Assembly: GCF_000725425.1 (NCBI RefSeq)
Contig: NZ_CP006019.1
Coordinates: 868,001 to 932,000, forward strand
Length of the DNA: 64,000 nucleotides
DNA from: Palaeococcus pacificus DY20341
GTDB taxonomy: Archaea; Methanobacteriota_B; Thermococci; Thermococcales; Thermococcaceae
Direction: 5' to 3'
The stretch's first letter is position 1. Every line of letters starts with the position of its first letter. The notes below the pieces were generated by a model, which was not told the origin of the DNA, did not search any database, and saw nothing but the letters and a program-made list of their open reading frames with translations. This document shows positions 17,682-26,240 of the stretch, piece after piece. The position numbers and the translations under genes were made by a program.

Positions 17682-18809
17682 ATGGCAGAAGTTCGCTTGG
17701 AAGGAGTTTGGAAGATTTTCGGAGACTTTGCAGCTGTTAAAAACATGAATTTAGAAATCAAAGATGGAGAGTTCATTGTGTTTTTGGGGCCAAGTGGTTG
17801 TGGTAAAACCACAACTCTCAGAATGATATCAGGCTTGGAGGAACCCAGCAAAGGACAGATATATATCGGTGATAAACTCGTAGCAGACCCAGAAAAAGGT
17901 GTATTCATCCCGCCAAAAGACAGAGACATTGCAATGGTTTTTCAAAGCTATGCTCTCTACCCACACATGACGGTTTACGACAACATTGCATTCCCACTTA
18001 AACTCAGAAAAGTCCCCAAGCAGGAAATCGACCAAAGAGTTAGAGAAGTCGCAGAAATGCTAGGCTTAACAGAGCTCTTGCATAGAAAACCCAGAGAATT
18101 AAGCGGTGGCCAAAGACAAAGAGTTGCATTGGGAAGAGCAATAGTGAGAAAGCCTCAAGTCTTCCTCATGGACGAGCCTCTATCGAATTTGGATGCAAAG
18201 CTGAGAGTGAAAATGCGTGCGGAGTTAAAGAAGCTCCAGAAGCAGCTGGGAGTTACTACAATTTACGTTACTCACGATCAAGTAGAAGCAATGACAATGG
18301 GTGACAGAGTTGCAGTTATAAATGCGGGAGAACTGCAGCAGGTTGGCACCCCCGATGAAGTATATAACAGCCCAGCGAATACCTTCGTCGGAGGCTTTAT
18401 TGGCTCACCACCAATGAACTTCATAGATGCGTCGATTACTGAGGATGATAAAGGTGTTTGGGTTGACTTCGGAGAGTTTAAGCTAAAGCTCCTTGATGGT
18501 CAAGTCGAGGTGCTAAGAGAGCAGGGGTACATAGGGAAAGAAGTTATTTTTGGTATTAGGCCCGAAGACATTTATGATGCGTTCTTTGCTCAAGTGAAGA
18601 TTCCAGGAGAAAACATGGTTAAGGCCTTCGTTGATATTGTAGAGAACCTTGGTAGTGAAAAAATAGTTCACTTAAGGGTCGGAGATATAATGTTTTTGGG
18701 ATCTTTCCATGCAGAGTCAAAAGTTCGTGAAGGGACTGAAATTGATGTGGTATTTGATATGAATAAAATCCACATCTTTGATAAGGGCACTAAAAAAGTG
18801 GTCTTTTAG
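17682..18809 (+). CDS. mdxK: Maltodextrin ABC transporter ATPase MdxK
   Basis: A 375-residue ATPase energising MdxFG. Walker A is GPSGCGKTT (about residues 37-45), the Q-loop is in MVFQSYALYPHM, the signature is LSGGQRQRVALGRA, Walker B is VFLMDEPLSNLD and the switch His is in YVTHDQVEA. A C-terminal OB-type regulatory domain (about 240-375) carries 'IFGIRPEDIYDAF'. The ATG follows AGGGGGGAG. The protein is nearly identical to the MalK of the trehalose-type operon (39293-40411), differing mainly in the C-terminal third. Confidence 0.9.
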   Translation: MAEVRLEGVWKIFGDFAAVKNMNLEIKDGEFIVFLGPSGCGKTTTLRMISGLEEPSKGQIYIGDKLVADPEKGVFIPPKDRDIAMVFQSYALYPHMTVYDNIAFPLKLRKVPKQEIDQRVREVAEMLGLTELLHRKPRELSGGQRQRVALGRAIVRKPQVFLMDEPLSNLDAKLRVKMRAELKKLQKQLGVTTIYVTHDQVEAMTMGDRVAVINAGELQQVGTPDEVYNSPANTFVGGFIGSPPMNFIDASITEDDKGVWVDFGEFKLKLLDGQVEVLREQGYIGKEVIFGIRPEDIYDAFFAQVKIPGENMVKAFVDIVENLGSEKIVHLRVGDIMFLGSFHAESKVREGTEIDVVFDMNKIHIFDKGTKKVVF

Positions 18810-18851
18810 CCCTTCGAAAGTCTTTTAAATTTTTTTTCCATTTTCTCTCCG

Positions 18852-19250
18852 ATGCTTATGGAGGCCTTTGCTGAATATCTAGCACAAAAAGCCAGAAATG
18901 GGAAACTCGCTGAAATTGGTGTTGGATTTAACTTTAAAGTGGCATTAAAGCTAAAAGAGCTCGGTTTAGATGTTTTTGTGGTGGACTGGAATAAAAATGC
19001 CGTCGAAAAAGCTCAAGAGCTTGGCATCAAAGCTTATGTAGATGACGTTTTTAAACCAAACTTAATGCTTTACGAAGGTGTTAAAATCGTGTACGCAGTG
19101 AGACCGACTCCGGAAATTGTAAGGCCGATTTTAGAGCTTGCGAGAAAACTTGGGGTTCCTGCATACATCCTTCCCTTTTCTCTCGACGAAATGCCTCGCG
19201 AACTAAAGCTTGAGAATTACAAGGGCTTGGCCATCTATAAGAAAGATTGA
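18852..19250 (+). CDS. UPF0146 family protein
   Basis: A 132-residue protein with one Rossmann-like unit: 'GKLAEIGVGFNFKVALKLKEL' then 'DVFVVDWNKNAVEKAQELG' and 'VYAVRPTPEIVRPILELARK'. This matches UPF0146, archaeal proteins that resemble truncated methyltransferases but lack a catalytic motif. A TATA box (CTTTTAAAT, 18822-18830) lies about 26 bases upstream of the ATG, so the mRNA is leaderless. Function is unknown. Confidence 0.75.
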   Translation: MLMEAFAEYLAQKARNGKLAEIGVGFNFKVALKLKELGLDVFVVDWNKNAVEKAQELGIKAYVDDVFKPNLMLYEGVKIVYAVRPTPEIVRPILELARKLGVPAYILPFSLDEMPRELKLENYKGLAIYKKD

Positions 19251-19269
19251 CATTTTCATATCAAAAAGC

Positions 19270-19277
19270 TATATAAA
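19270..19277 (+). promoter_or_regulatory. TATA box of the sugar phosphate mutase gene
   Basis: TATATAAA predicts transcription from about 19297, leaving a short leader that contains GGTGGTGA and supports the GTG start at 19308. Confidence 0.65.
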
Positions 19278-19307
19278 TGGATCCCCAAGATTAGCTTGGT
19301 GGTGACT

Positions 19308-20663
19308 GTGAAGCTCTTCGGAACAGCAGGTATTAGAGGTCCTATTGATTCAAAAGTTACTCCAGAGTTGGCGTTGAACGTTGGAAAGGCTTTAGGAACG
19401 TATATCCAAGAAGGCACTGTTGTAGTGGGAAGAGATGTAAGGACGTCAAGCGTAATGCTGGAGAACGCTATTGTAAGTGGACTCTTGAGTGTGGGAGTAG
19501 ATGTCATACGGCTTGGCCTAGTTCCAACCCCTATGCTGGCTTGGGCAACGAACAGACTTGGAAACGCCGGTGTTATGATTACCGCATCTCACAATCCACC
19601 AGCAGACAATGGCATTAAAGTGTTCAACGACAGGGGCATAGAGTTCTTCTTAGAGGAGGAAGAGAAGCTCGAAGAAATAATATTCTCTCAGAGCTACAAA
19701 AAGGCCAAATGGGACGAAATCGGCTATGTTGTGGATAGGGATTTAAAGAACGACTACATCAACGCTATTTTAGACTATGTTAATCATGAGACAGAGCTCA
19801 AAGTTCTTTTGGACATGGGGAATGGCGCTGGAAGTTTAATAACGCCTTATCTCTTACGAAAAATGGGTGCTAAAGTTATAACGCTAAACGCCCAGCCAGA
19901 CGGGCACTTCCCGGGAAGAAAATCGGAGCCAAGGTATGAGAACATAGCATACTTGAGCAACCTCGTTAGAGAACTTGGAATGGACTTAGCAATAGCCCAA
20001 GATGGAGATGCAGATAGAATAGCAGTTTTCGATGAAAAGGGCAACTATATCGAAGAGGACACATTAATAGCTCTCTTTGCAAAGCTTTACGTTGAAGAAA
20101 ACGGCGGTGGGAATGTAGTAACTTCAATAAACACGAGCTTTAGGATAGACAAAGTCGTGGAGGAAGCAGGTGGAAAGGTTTATCGTGTTCCTTTAGGACA
20201 GCTTCATGATGGAATTAAAAAATACGGCGCTGTTTTTGCAAGCGAGCCGTGGAAGTTCATTCACCCGAAGTTTGGCCTCTGGATAGACAGCTTTGTGACA
20301 ATTGGCCTCCTAGCGAAAATAATTGATAAGGAAGGCAAGCCTCTCTCAGAAATCATTAAGGACATCCCAAAGTACTACCTAATTAAAAAGAATGTTAAAT
20401 GTCCTGACGAAGTTAAATCCAAGGTAATGGAGAGGGTTAAAGAGAAGCTTCAAGAGAAGCTTGCTGATGAAGTTGAGGAAGTTTTAACAATGTCAGGAAT
20501 AAGGTTAAACCTTAAGGACGGCTCTTGGGTTTTAGTGAGGCCGAGTGGAACTGAGCCGAAGATTAGAGTCGTCGTTGAGGGAACAACAGAAAAAAGAAGA
20601 AAGGAACTCTTTGATATGGCCCATACTTTGGTTGTTAAGACTGTTTCATCACTCTCTTCTTGA
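19308..20663 (+). CDS. Phosphohexomutase (phosphoglucosamine / phosphomannomutase family)
   Basis: A 451-residue alpha-D-phosphohexomutase that interconverts 1- and 6-phosphates of hexoses. All four loops are visible: the phosphoserine loop TASHNPPADNG with Ser94, the Mg loop DGDADR starting at residue 232, the sugar loop in 'VFASEPWKFIHP' (GEPSG-like, diverged), and the phosphate-binding RPSGTEPKIRVV near the C-terminus. The GTG at 19308 follows GGTGGTGA and gives the usual start KLFGTAGIRG. The unusual sugar loop makes glucosamine, mannose or glucose specificity uncertain. It is a single-gene unit. Confidence 0.85.
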   Translation: MKLFGTAGIRGPIDSKVTPELALNVGKALGTYIQEGTVVVGRDVRTSSVMLENAIVSGLLSVGVDVIRLGLVPTPMLAWATNRLGNAGVMITASHNPPADNGIKVFNDRGIEFFLEEEEKLEEIIFSQSYKKAKWDEIGYVVDRDLKNDYINAILDYVNHETELKVLLDMGNGAGSLITPYLLRKMGAKVITLNAQPDGHFPGRKSEPRYENIAYLSNLVRELGMDLAIAQDGDADRIAVFDEKGNYIEEDTLIALFAKLYVEENGGGNVVTSINTSFRIDKVVEEAGGKVYRVPLGQLHDGIKKYGAVFASEPWKFIHPKFGLWIDSFVTIGLLAKIIDKEGKPLSEIIKDIPKYYLIKKNVKCPDEVKSKVMERVKEKLQEKLADEVEEVLTMSGIRLNLKDGSWVLVRPSGTEPKIRVVVEGTTEKRRKELFDMAHTLVVKTVSSLSS

Positions 20664-20673
20664 TATTTTTGTT

Positions 20674-21486
20674 TTATACATTTCTAATTGGGCGGAGCGT
20701 TTTTAGCGTTATTTCGTTTTCAGTTATCCTGACCCTAAGACCTTCTTTTGCCACTATTGTCTTTACCCCTGTGACATTTTGTATAAACTGTGCTTCTTTG
20801 TAGGGATTTGCAAAGTGCATTTTCATTCCGACGTGGCTCATTATAAAAAGCTCCGGCTTCTCCTTCATGTCTTTCAGCATGTACACGACATCCTCCACAG
20901 TCAAGTGGTATGGGATTTTCATATCTTTTGGTCTTGTTACTGAGGCTATTATAACCCTTGAGCCTTCGTGGATTTCTTTTAGTTCTTTAAAATACTCTGT
21001 GTCTGGAATGTATGAGATATAACCCTCTTTTGTCTTTAACCGAAAGCCGATAGTTGTTGGATCGGAGTGAACTGAGGGAGTTATACTCATCTCATCTTCT
21101 CCGAGCTTTATTTTGTCACCTGGCTTTACAACATAGATTTCCTCAAGAGAATCAAGATGATATTTTGAGATGGCTGGAGTATGAGTTTCATCCCCTTCCA
21201 CAACGCTTTTTGAGGCTATCAGAATTCCTCTCTTTTTTGTAACTCCAATAGTCATTCCTTCTACCATAACTTCCGTATCGTTGCAGTGATCAACGTGTCT
21301 GTGGGAAACGAAGATTGCGTCGAGTTTTCTTGGGTCTATCTTGTAGCGCCAAGACCTTACCAGTGCACCCGGGCCAGGGTCAACGTATATGTTCTTGCTG
21401 GATTTAAGGAAAAAACCGCCTGTAGAGCGCATTTGAGTTATTGTTATAAATCTACCGCCGCCGCTGCCTAGAAATACGATTTCCAT
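20674..21486 (-). CDS. Metallo-beta-lactamase fold hydrolase
   Basis: A 270-residue protein with the binuclear metal motif H62-R-H64-V-D66-H67 (FVSHRHVDHCND), a later metal His in TPSVHSDPTTIGFR and another in MSHVGMKMHFANP. The family includes RNase Z-like, phosphodiesterase and lactonase enzymes; the 'GSGGGRFITITQMRSTGGFFL' N-terminus resembles archaeal MBL proteins annotated for cyclic nucleotide or ribonuclease activity. The ATG at 21486 follows GGGAGGGTATAGG; the 30 residues upstream of it in the open frame are not protein-like. Converges on the mutase gene with a 10-base gap. Substrate unknown. Confidence 0.8.
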   Translation of the reverse strand: MEIVFLGSGGGRFITITQMRSTGGFFLKSSKNIYVDPGPGALVRSWRYKIDPRKLDAIFVSHRHVDHCNDTEVMVEGMTIGVTKKRGILIASKSVVEGDETHTPAISKYHLDSLEEIYVVKPGDKIKLGEDEMSITPSVHSDPTTIGFRLKTKEGYISYIPDTEYFKELKEIHEGSRVIIASVTRPKDMKIPYHLTVEDVVYMLKDMKEKPELFIMSHVGMKMHFANPYKEAQFIQNVTGVKTIVAKEGLRVRITENEITLKTLRPIRNV

Positions 21487-21817
21487 CCTATACCCTCCCA
21501 CTTCTTTTTGCAGATGTTTGTGTATTCGCGAAGTTGGTATATAAGATATTTGGAAAGCACTAGAATTACATGCCAAATCATTATAAGCAATGTTTATTAA
21601 TCAAAAACTACAAAAATACCTATAAATTGTAACTAATGGTCATTAATGCACTTGTTTCTACGATAATGAACACTATGATGGTTTTATGTTAACATTTTGT
21701 CATTAATATCCATTTGTAGTTCAACAATTAGAGAGGTTTATAGTTGATATACAACCAAAAATGTTTTATATTAATGAAAATTTTTTTAGCAATGAAAAAA
21801 CTTTGGGGGTAAATAAG
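21487..21817. other. Divergent intergenic region before the OPT transporter
   Basis: About 330 AT-rich bases. GTCATTAAT occurs twice (near 21649 and 21699), and TTTATAG (about 21737) is a plausible TATA box for the transporter, giving a leader of roughly 50 bases. No small gene or structured RNA is evident. The upstream frame from 21761 lacks protein-like features. Confidence 0.4.
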
Positions 21818-23701
21818 ATGGAGCTAAAACCATATATTCCTCCAGAAAAATCCTTGCCGGAGTATACAGCAAAAGCATTTATTTTAGGTATTGTATTGGC
21901 TATAATAATGGGTGCAGCAAACGCATATTTGGGCATGTACGCAGGTATGACGGTTAGCGCGAGTATTCCCGCAGCCGTTATATCGATGGCAATATTGATG
22001 GCATTTAAGGATAGGAACATCCTTGAGAACAACATGGTGCAGACAGCAGCTTCAGCAGGTGAATCTCTGGCAGCAGGTGTGATATTTACATTCCCTGCCT
22101 TGATAGTTCTAGGAGCATACACTGAGTTCCCATATTGGCTCATCACTATTATAGCAGCTTTGGGCGGTTCATTGGGTGCACTCTTCACCATCGTCTTGAG
22201 GAGAGCATTCATCGTTGAAGAGAGGCTGCCTTACCCAGAAGGTACCGCATGTGCGGATGTTCTAATTGCAGGAGATAGAGGTGGCTCACACGCAAAGCCA
22301 ATCTTTTACGGTGGTATCTTCGGTGGTCTCTACAAGTTCTTGGGAAGCTCAGGTCTCTGGAGTGGAACAGTTGAGACCGCTAAGATGGTAGGTTCAAGGG
22401 TTCTATACCTTGGAAGCGACCTTTCAGCAGCATTGGTAAGCGTTGGTTACATAGTTGGCCTCAATATAGCTTTCCTCGTGTTCTTAGGTGGTGCAATAGC
22501 TTGGTTCATTGCAATCCCAATCTATGTTGCTAAGAGTGGAAACCCCGACGGTTTAAGCGCCTTAGACCTTGCTTGGGTCACATGGAGCACAAAGATAAGA
22601 TACATGGGAGTAGGTGCAATGGTTGTCGGTGGTCTCTGGAGCTTAATTAAACTCAGGCAGCCAATTGAGAGAGGTATAAAGGCAGGTTTAGAGGCTACAA
22701 AGGTAAGACAAGGTGGAACAAGAGTCTTAAGAACGGAAGAAGACATGCCAATGAACATGGTCTTAATCTTAATTGCAGCGTTTATCATACCATTGTTCTT
22801 CCTCTACGCCCACGTGATAGGCTCAATTGGCATAGCTGCTGTAATGGCAATAATAATGCTCATAGTTGGATTCTTTGGAAGCGCAATCGCAGGATACTTA
22901 GCTGGTGTTGTAGGTTCATCAAACAACCCCGTTTCAGGTATAACAATCATGAGCTTACTCTTCACAGCTTTGGTACTTAAAGCTCTCGGATTAAGCGGAA
23001 TCGAAGGAATGGTAACTACAATCTTAGTTGCGGCCGTTATATGTACTGCTGCAGCTATTGCAGGAGATACAATGCAAGATTTGGCCACAGGACACTTAGT
23101 TGGGGCAACTCCAAAGAGACAGCAAATCTTTGAGATTGTTGGTACTTTCTTTGCTGCTTTGGTTATGGCACCTGTCCTCAACTTGCTCATCAAGGCTTAT
23201 GGTATCGCTGGAACCCCAACCGCCAAGGAAGGAGCATTGCCTGCTCCACAAGCTTTCTTAATGGCTAAAGTTACAGAGGGTGTCTTCAAAGGAACACTTG
23301 AGTGGAATATGGTTTACATAGGTGCCGCAATCGCCATAGTCTTGATCATAATTGACGAGATCTTAGCCAAGAAAGGTGCAAAGTTCAGGACACCAGTAAT
23401 GCCAGTTGCTGTTGGAATTTACCTACCATTGAGCTTGGGCATTCCAATATTCATCGGTGGTCTCGTTAGGTGGTTAGTTGACAAGGCAAGAGGTGTTAAA
23501 GAGGAGAAAGCCACTGACCCAGGTGTCCTTGGAGCAGCTGGTTTGATAGCCGGTGAGGCTTTGATGGGTATAGTCTTCGCTGGCTTAATAGTTGCTAACA
23601 AAGCTCCATCCTTCGGCTTCAGCAGCAACATAATTGGAGTTGTGTTCCTAGCTGCCATCTTAGGATGGCTCTACATGACTGGAAAGAAAGTTGTTGAGTG
23701 A
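21818..23701 (+). CDS. OPT-family oligopeptide transporter
   Basis: A 627-residue membrane protein with about 15 hydrophobic segments. The N-terminus 'MELKPYIPPEKSLPEYTAKAFILGIVLAIIMGAANAYLGMYAGMTVSASIPAAV' and 'RLPYPEGTACADVLIAG' are marks of the OPT family, which imports peptides or metal chelates by proton symport. GGGGGTAA precedes the ATG at 21818. In a peptide-fermenting archaeon it would feed peptides to the downstream M20 peptidase gene, which is separated by a terminator and has its own promoter. Confidence 0.9.
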   Translation: MELKPYIPPEKSLPEYTAKAFILGIVLAIIMGAANAYLGMYAGMTVSASIPAAVISMAILMAFKDRNILENNMVQTAASAGESLAAGVIFTFPALIVLGAYTEFPYWLITIIAALGGSLGALFTIVLRRAFIVEERLPYPEGTACADVLIAGDRGGSHAKPIFYGGIFGGLYKFLGSSGLWSGTVETAKMVGSRVLYLGSDLSAALVSVGYIVGLNIAFLVFLGGAIAWFIAIPIYVAKSGNPDGLSALDLAWVTWSTKIRYMGVGAMVVGGLWSLIKLRQPIERGIKAGLEATKVRQGGTRVLRTEEDMPMNMVLILIAAFIIPLFFLYAHVIGSIGIAAVMAIIMLIVGFFGSAIAGYLAGVVGSSNNPVSGITIMSLLFTALVLKALGLSGIEGMVTTILVAAVICTAAAIAGDTMQDLATGHLVGATPKRQQIFEIVGTFFAALVMAPVLNLLIKAYGIAGTPTAKEGALPAPQAFLMAKVTEGVFKGTLEWNMVYIGAAIAIVLIIIDEILAKKGAKFRTPVMPVAVGIYLPLSLGIPIFIGGLVRWLVDKARGVKEEKATDPGVLGAAGLIAGEALMGIVFAGLIVANKAPSFGFSSNIIGVVFLAAILGWLYMTGKKVVE

Positions 23702-23724
23702 TTTCTTTTCCTTCTTTTTGTTTT
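23702..23724 (+). terminator. T-rich terminator after OPT transporter
   Basis: TTTCTTTTCCTTCTTTTTG directly follows the stop codon; pyrimidine-rich T runs like this end transcripts in Thermococcales. Confidence 0.5.
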
Positions 23725-23778
23725 GTGTACCAAAAATAGTTTTAAATTTCTATGGCTAATTTGTAGGTGGTGGTAAAG

Positions 23779-25029
23779 ATGACAATAGAGTTGATTTCTC
23801 AGGAAGTCGAGAAGCTTAGGGATGAAATGGTGAACACCTTAATGGAGCTAATTAAAATCCCAGCTATAAGCCCAGACAGCGGTGGTGAAGGGGAGTACGA
23901 CAAGGCAATGAAACTCTTGGATATAATTAACGACTGGCCATTCGATAAAATTGAGCGCTACGATGCTCCTGATGAGAGAGCTAAGAATGGGATAAGGCCC
24001 AATATAATAGCTTACTATTATGGTGAAAAGGGTGAAGAGAGCCCGCGCCTGTGGATTCTAACGCATTTGGACATAGTTCCACCGGGAGACTTGAGCAAGT
24101 GGACTGTTACGAAGCCCTTTGAACCGGTCGTTAGGGATGGTAAAATCTACGGTAGAGGAAGCGAAGACAACACTCAAAGCCTAGTAGCTTCGCTCTATGC
24201 TGTTAGGGCCCTCATGAATTTGGGCATAAGGCCCAAGCGCACCATCATTTTGGCATTTGTTAGTGATGAAGAAACGGGAAGCAAATACGGTCTTGGATGG
24301 CTCATGAAGGAGCACCCAGAGCTCTTTAGGAAGGATGACCTTGTTTTGGTGCCTGATGGAGGAAATGAGGATGGAACTTTCATAGAGATAGCTGAGAAGA
24401 GCATACTCTGGATGAAGATTAGTGTTAAGGGCAAGCAAGTCCACGCAAGCATGCCCGATAAAGGTTTAAACGCCCATAGAGTTGCTCTTGACTACGCACT
24501 CCGCTTGGACAAGCTCCTCCACGAGAAGTACAATGCTAGGGATGAGGTCTTTGATCCGCCAGAAAGCACTTTTGAACCAACGATGGGAGGAAACCCAAGT
24601 GATGCTCCAAACATAGCTCCTGGAGAGCACGAGCTTGTATTTGATTGCAGAGTTCTCCCGCAGTACAAGCTCGATGATATACTGAACGATGCAAAAGAGC
24701 TTGCAAAGCAAGTGGAAGAGGAGCACAAGAAAGGAGAACTTCCAAAGATAGAAATTGAGGTTCTCCAAAGGATGGATGCTCCAGCACCGACGCCAAAGGA
24801 CAGCGAGATAGTTAAGCTCCTCCAAGAGGCTATAAAGAAGCTCAGAGGCAAGGATGCGAAGGTAGGCGGTATTGGTGGAGGAACTTTTGCAGCATACTTC
24901 AGAAAGCTTGGCATTCCTGCAGTCGTTTGGGCGACTTTAGATGAACTGGCTCATCAGCCAAATGAATATGCAAAGATTGAGAACATCGTCGAGGATGCAA
25001 AAGTTATGGCAGCTCTGGCTCTTCTTTAA
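23779..25029 (+). CDS. M20 family metallopeptidase / deacylase
   Basis: A 416-residue zinc hydrolase of the ArgE/DapE/CPG2 group. Metal residues are seen in LTHLDIVPPGD (His), GRGSEDNTQS (Asp), VSDEETGSKYG (catalytic Glu and metal Glu), VPDGGNEDG and the C-terminal ELAHQPNEY (His). A lid dimerisation domain (KISVKGKQVHASMPDKG) interrupts the catalytic part. The start follows GGTGGTGGT. It probably splits dipeptides or N-acyl amino acids in the cytoplasm; its position after the peptide transporter suggests peptide catabolism. Confidence 0.85.
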   Translation: MTIELISQEVEKLRDEMVNTLMELIKIPAISPDSGGEGEYDKAMKLLDIINDWPFDKIERYDAPDERAKNGIRPNIIAYYYGEKGEESPRLWILTHLDIVPPGDLSKWTVTKPFEPVVRDGKIYGRGSEDNTQSLVASLYAVRALMNLGIRPKRTIILAFVSDEETGSKYGLGWLMKEHPELFRKDDLVLVPDGGNEDGTFIEIAEKSILWMKISVKGKQVHASMPDKGLNAHRVALDYALRLDKLLHEKYNARDEVFDPPESTFEPTMGGNPSDAPNIAPGEHELVFDCRVLPQYKLDDILNDAKELAKQVEEEHKKGELPKIEIEVLQRMDAPAPTPKDSEIVKLLQEAIKKLRGKDAKVGGIGGGTFAAYFRKLGIPAVVWATLDELAHQPNEYAKIENIVEDAKVMAALALL

Positions 25030-25030
25030 T

Positions 25031-25249
25031 TTATATTTTTCTATGTGCCGTGCAAACAGTTATTGTTAATCCATAATCGAGCACCACTTTGTTGGAATAC
25101 CTGCAGAAGTTGCATATCCACTCATCAATGGGGATTCCCCCGTAGTAGTTTTCAAACATCTCTAGTACTTCATAACTTAAATGTTCTATTCTTTTTTCAC
25201 AGGGTAGTGTTATCCTGGCGACTTGTGTAGTTTTGTTTGTTACTTTCAT
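25031..25249 (-). CDS. Small cysteine-containing protein of unknown function
   Basis: A 72-residue reading frame from the ATG at 25249. It contains LPCEK, CNFC and TVCTAHRK, four cysteines and a histidine that could form one zinc site. The ribosome binding site is weak. It abuts the convergent M20 gene with one base between the stops. It may be a small zinc protein, but a chance frame is possible. Confidence 0.45.
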   Translation of the reverse strand: MKVTNKTTQVARITLPCEKRIEHLSYEVLEMFENYYGGIPIDEWICNFCRYSNKVVLDYGLTITVCTAHRKI

Positions 25250-25383
25250 TGTTTTCACTCTATTGGTAAGCTTATATCAATAAAATATAACTTTTTCTCT
25301 CCATATTTTGCATACTACCAGCAATAGTGTGCAAAATTTGAAGAATCCATAAGTATTTTAAAATCCCCTCCGTACCTTAATCC

Positions 25384-26121
25384 ATGAGGCAAATTAAGGA
25401 GCTCGGTCTAAAAATCGAAAACGCTGTAAAAGTCATCCCAGAGCTTGAAAACTATGTTAAAAATGGAAAAATTGATTTTAGAGATAGGAAAGCTAGGTTA
25501 CTCTACAACAAAGCTATCGCGAGGGCTGTTTTTAACATTGATATAGAGTATCACCCCAAAGCTTTGATTACTCCTCCAATCTCGCGCTACATATTCTTAA
25601 AGACGTTTCTAAGAGGTGGCGAGAGGGTTTTGGAGATAGGAACTGGACACTCTGCTCTAATGGCAATAATGGCAAGCAAGCTTTTCAACTGTGAAGTTTG
25701 GGCGACCGAAGTCAGCGAGGAGTTCTTTAGCTATGCAAAATCCAACATCGAAAGAAACAGAGCAAATGTGAGGCTCATAAAGAGTGGTGGCGAGATTATA
25801 AAAAGTCTCGTTCCAGAGGAAGAAAAGTTTGATGTTATTTTTTCAGCTCCGCCTTACTATGAGAAGCCCACCAAAGGTGTTCTAACGCCCGTTGAAGGAG
25901 TTGGTGGTGGCAAATACGGCGAAGCTTTTTCAATTCATCTCTTGGTCGAAGCCATTGATTATCTAAAGGAAGGAGGCAAGGTAGCACTCTTTCTCCCAGA
26001 TAAAGAACCTCTGCTCAATGAAATTAAAACCAGAGCCTATGAACTTGGTTATTCTGTTAGAGACATCAAATTCAAGGTCGGCACAAGATGGAGGCACTCC
26101 TTAGTGGCTTTTCTCGAATAA
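25384..26121 (+). CDS. RlmF-like N6-adenine methyltransferase
   Basis: A 245-residue class I SAM methyltransferase. Motif I is VLEIGTGHSALMAIMAS, followed by VWATEVSEEFFSYAKSNIERN, and the catalytic motif IV is SAPPYYEKP, an NPPY variant that fits N6-adenine methylation of RNA as in RlmF/METTL16. TTTTAAAAT (about 25353-25361) lies 26 bases before the ATG, so the mRNA is leaderless. The archaeal target may be rRNA or tRNA. The gene is followed by the candidate RNA at 26158. Confidence 0.75.
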   Translation: MRQIKELGLKIENAVKVIPELENYVKNGKIDFRDRKARLLYNKAIARAVFNIDIEYHPKALITPPISRYIFLKTFLRGGERVLEIGTGHSALMAIMASKLFNCEVWATEVSEEFFSYAKSNIERNRANVRLIKSGGEIIKSLVPEEEKFDVIFSAPPYYEKPTKGVLTPVEGVGGGKYGEAFSIHLLVEAIDYLKEGGKVALFLPDKEPLLNEIKTRAYELGYSVRDIKFKVGTRWRHSLVAFLE

Positions 26122-26126
26122 AGTAA

Positions 26127-26136
26127 ACTTTAATAA
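26127..26136 (+). promoter_or_regulatory. TATA box for the candidate structured RNA
   Basis: ACTTTAATAA is centred about 27 bases before G26158, the first base of the GC-rich RNA candidate, which is the usual archaeal TATA-to-start distance. Confidence 0.5.
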
Positions 26137-26157
26137 TATGATTTCCTACTTTAAATT

Positions 26158-26240
26158 GCCGAGGGGTGAGATGAGGAGAAAGCACCTCCACTGATGCCGG
26201 CGCTAAATGAAGATACGCCCACGGGCCGATGCCCCTTGGC
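26158..26240 (+). ncRNA. Candidate structured non-coding RNA
   Basis: An 83-base GC-rich island (near 60% G+C by eye) between AT-rich flanks. Its ends pair: GCCGAGGGG (26158-26166) with CCCCTTGGC (26232-26240), nine pairs including one G-T. Inside are possible hairpins GAGG/CCUC (near 26175-26190) and GGCG/CGCC (near 26199-26220). A TATA box lies at the right distance upstream. In hyperthermophiles GC-rich intergenic islands usually mark RNA genes. It does not match C/D box rules, and no ACA follows the 3' end, so it is not a plain C/D or H/ACA guide. It abuts the stop codon of the convergent membrane gene. Confidence 0.6.

Noticed and set aside
26158-26240. C/D box guide RNA reading of the GC-rich island
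   Set aside because: Only one CTGA is present, the 5' element is not RTGATGA, and there is no ordered C-D'-C'-D set on either strand.
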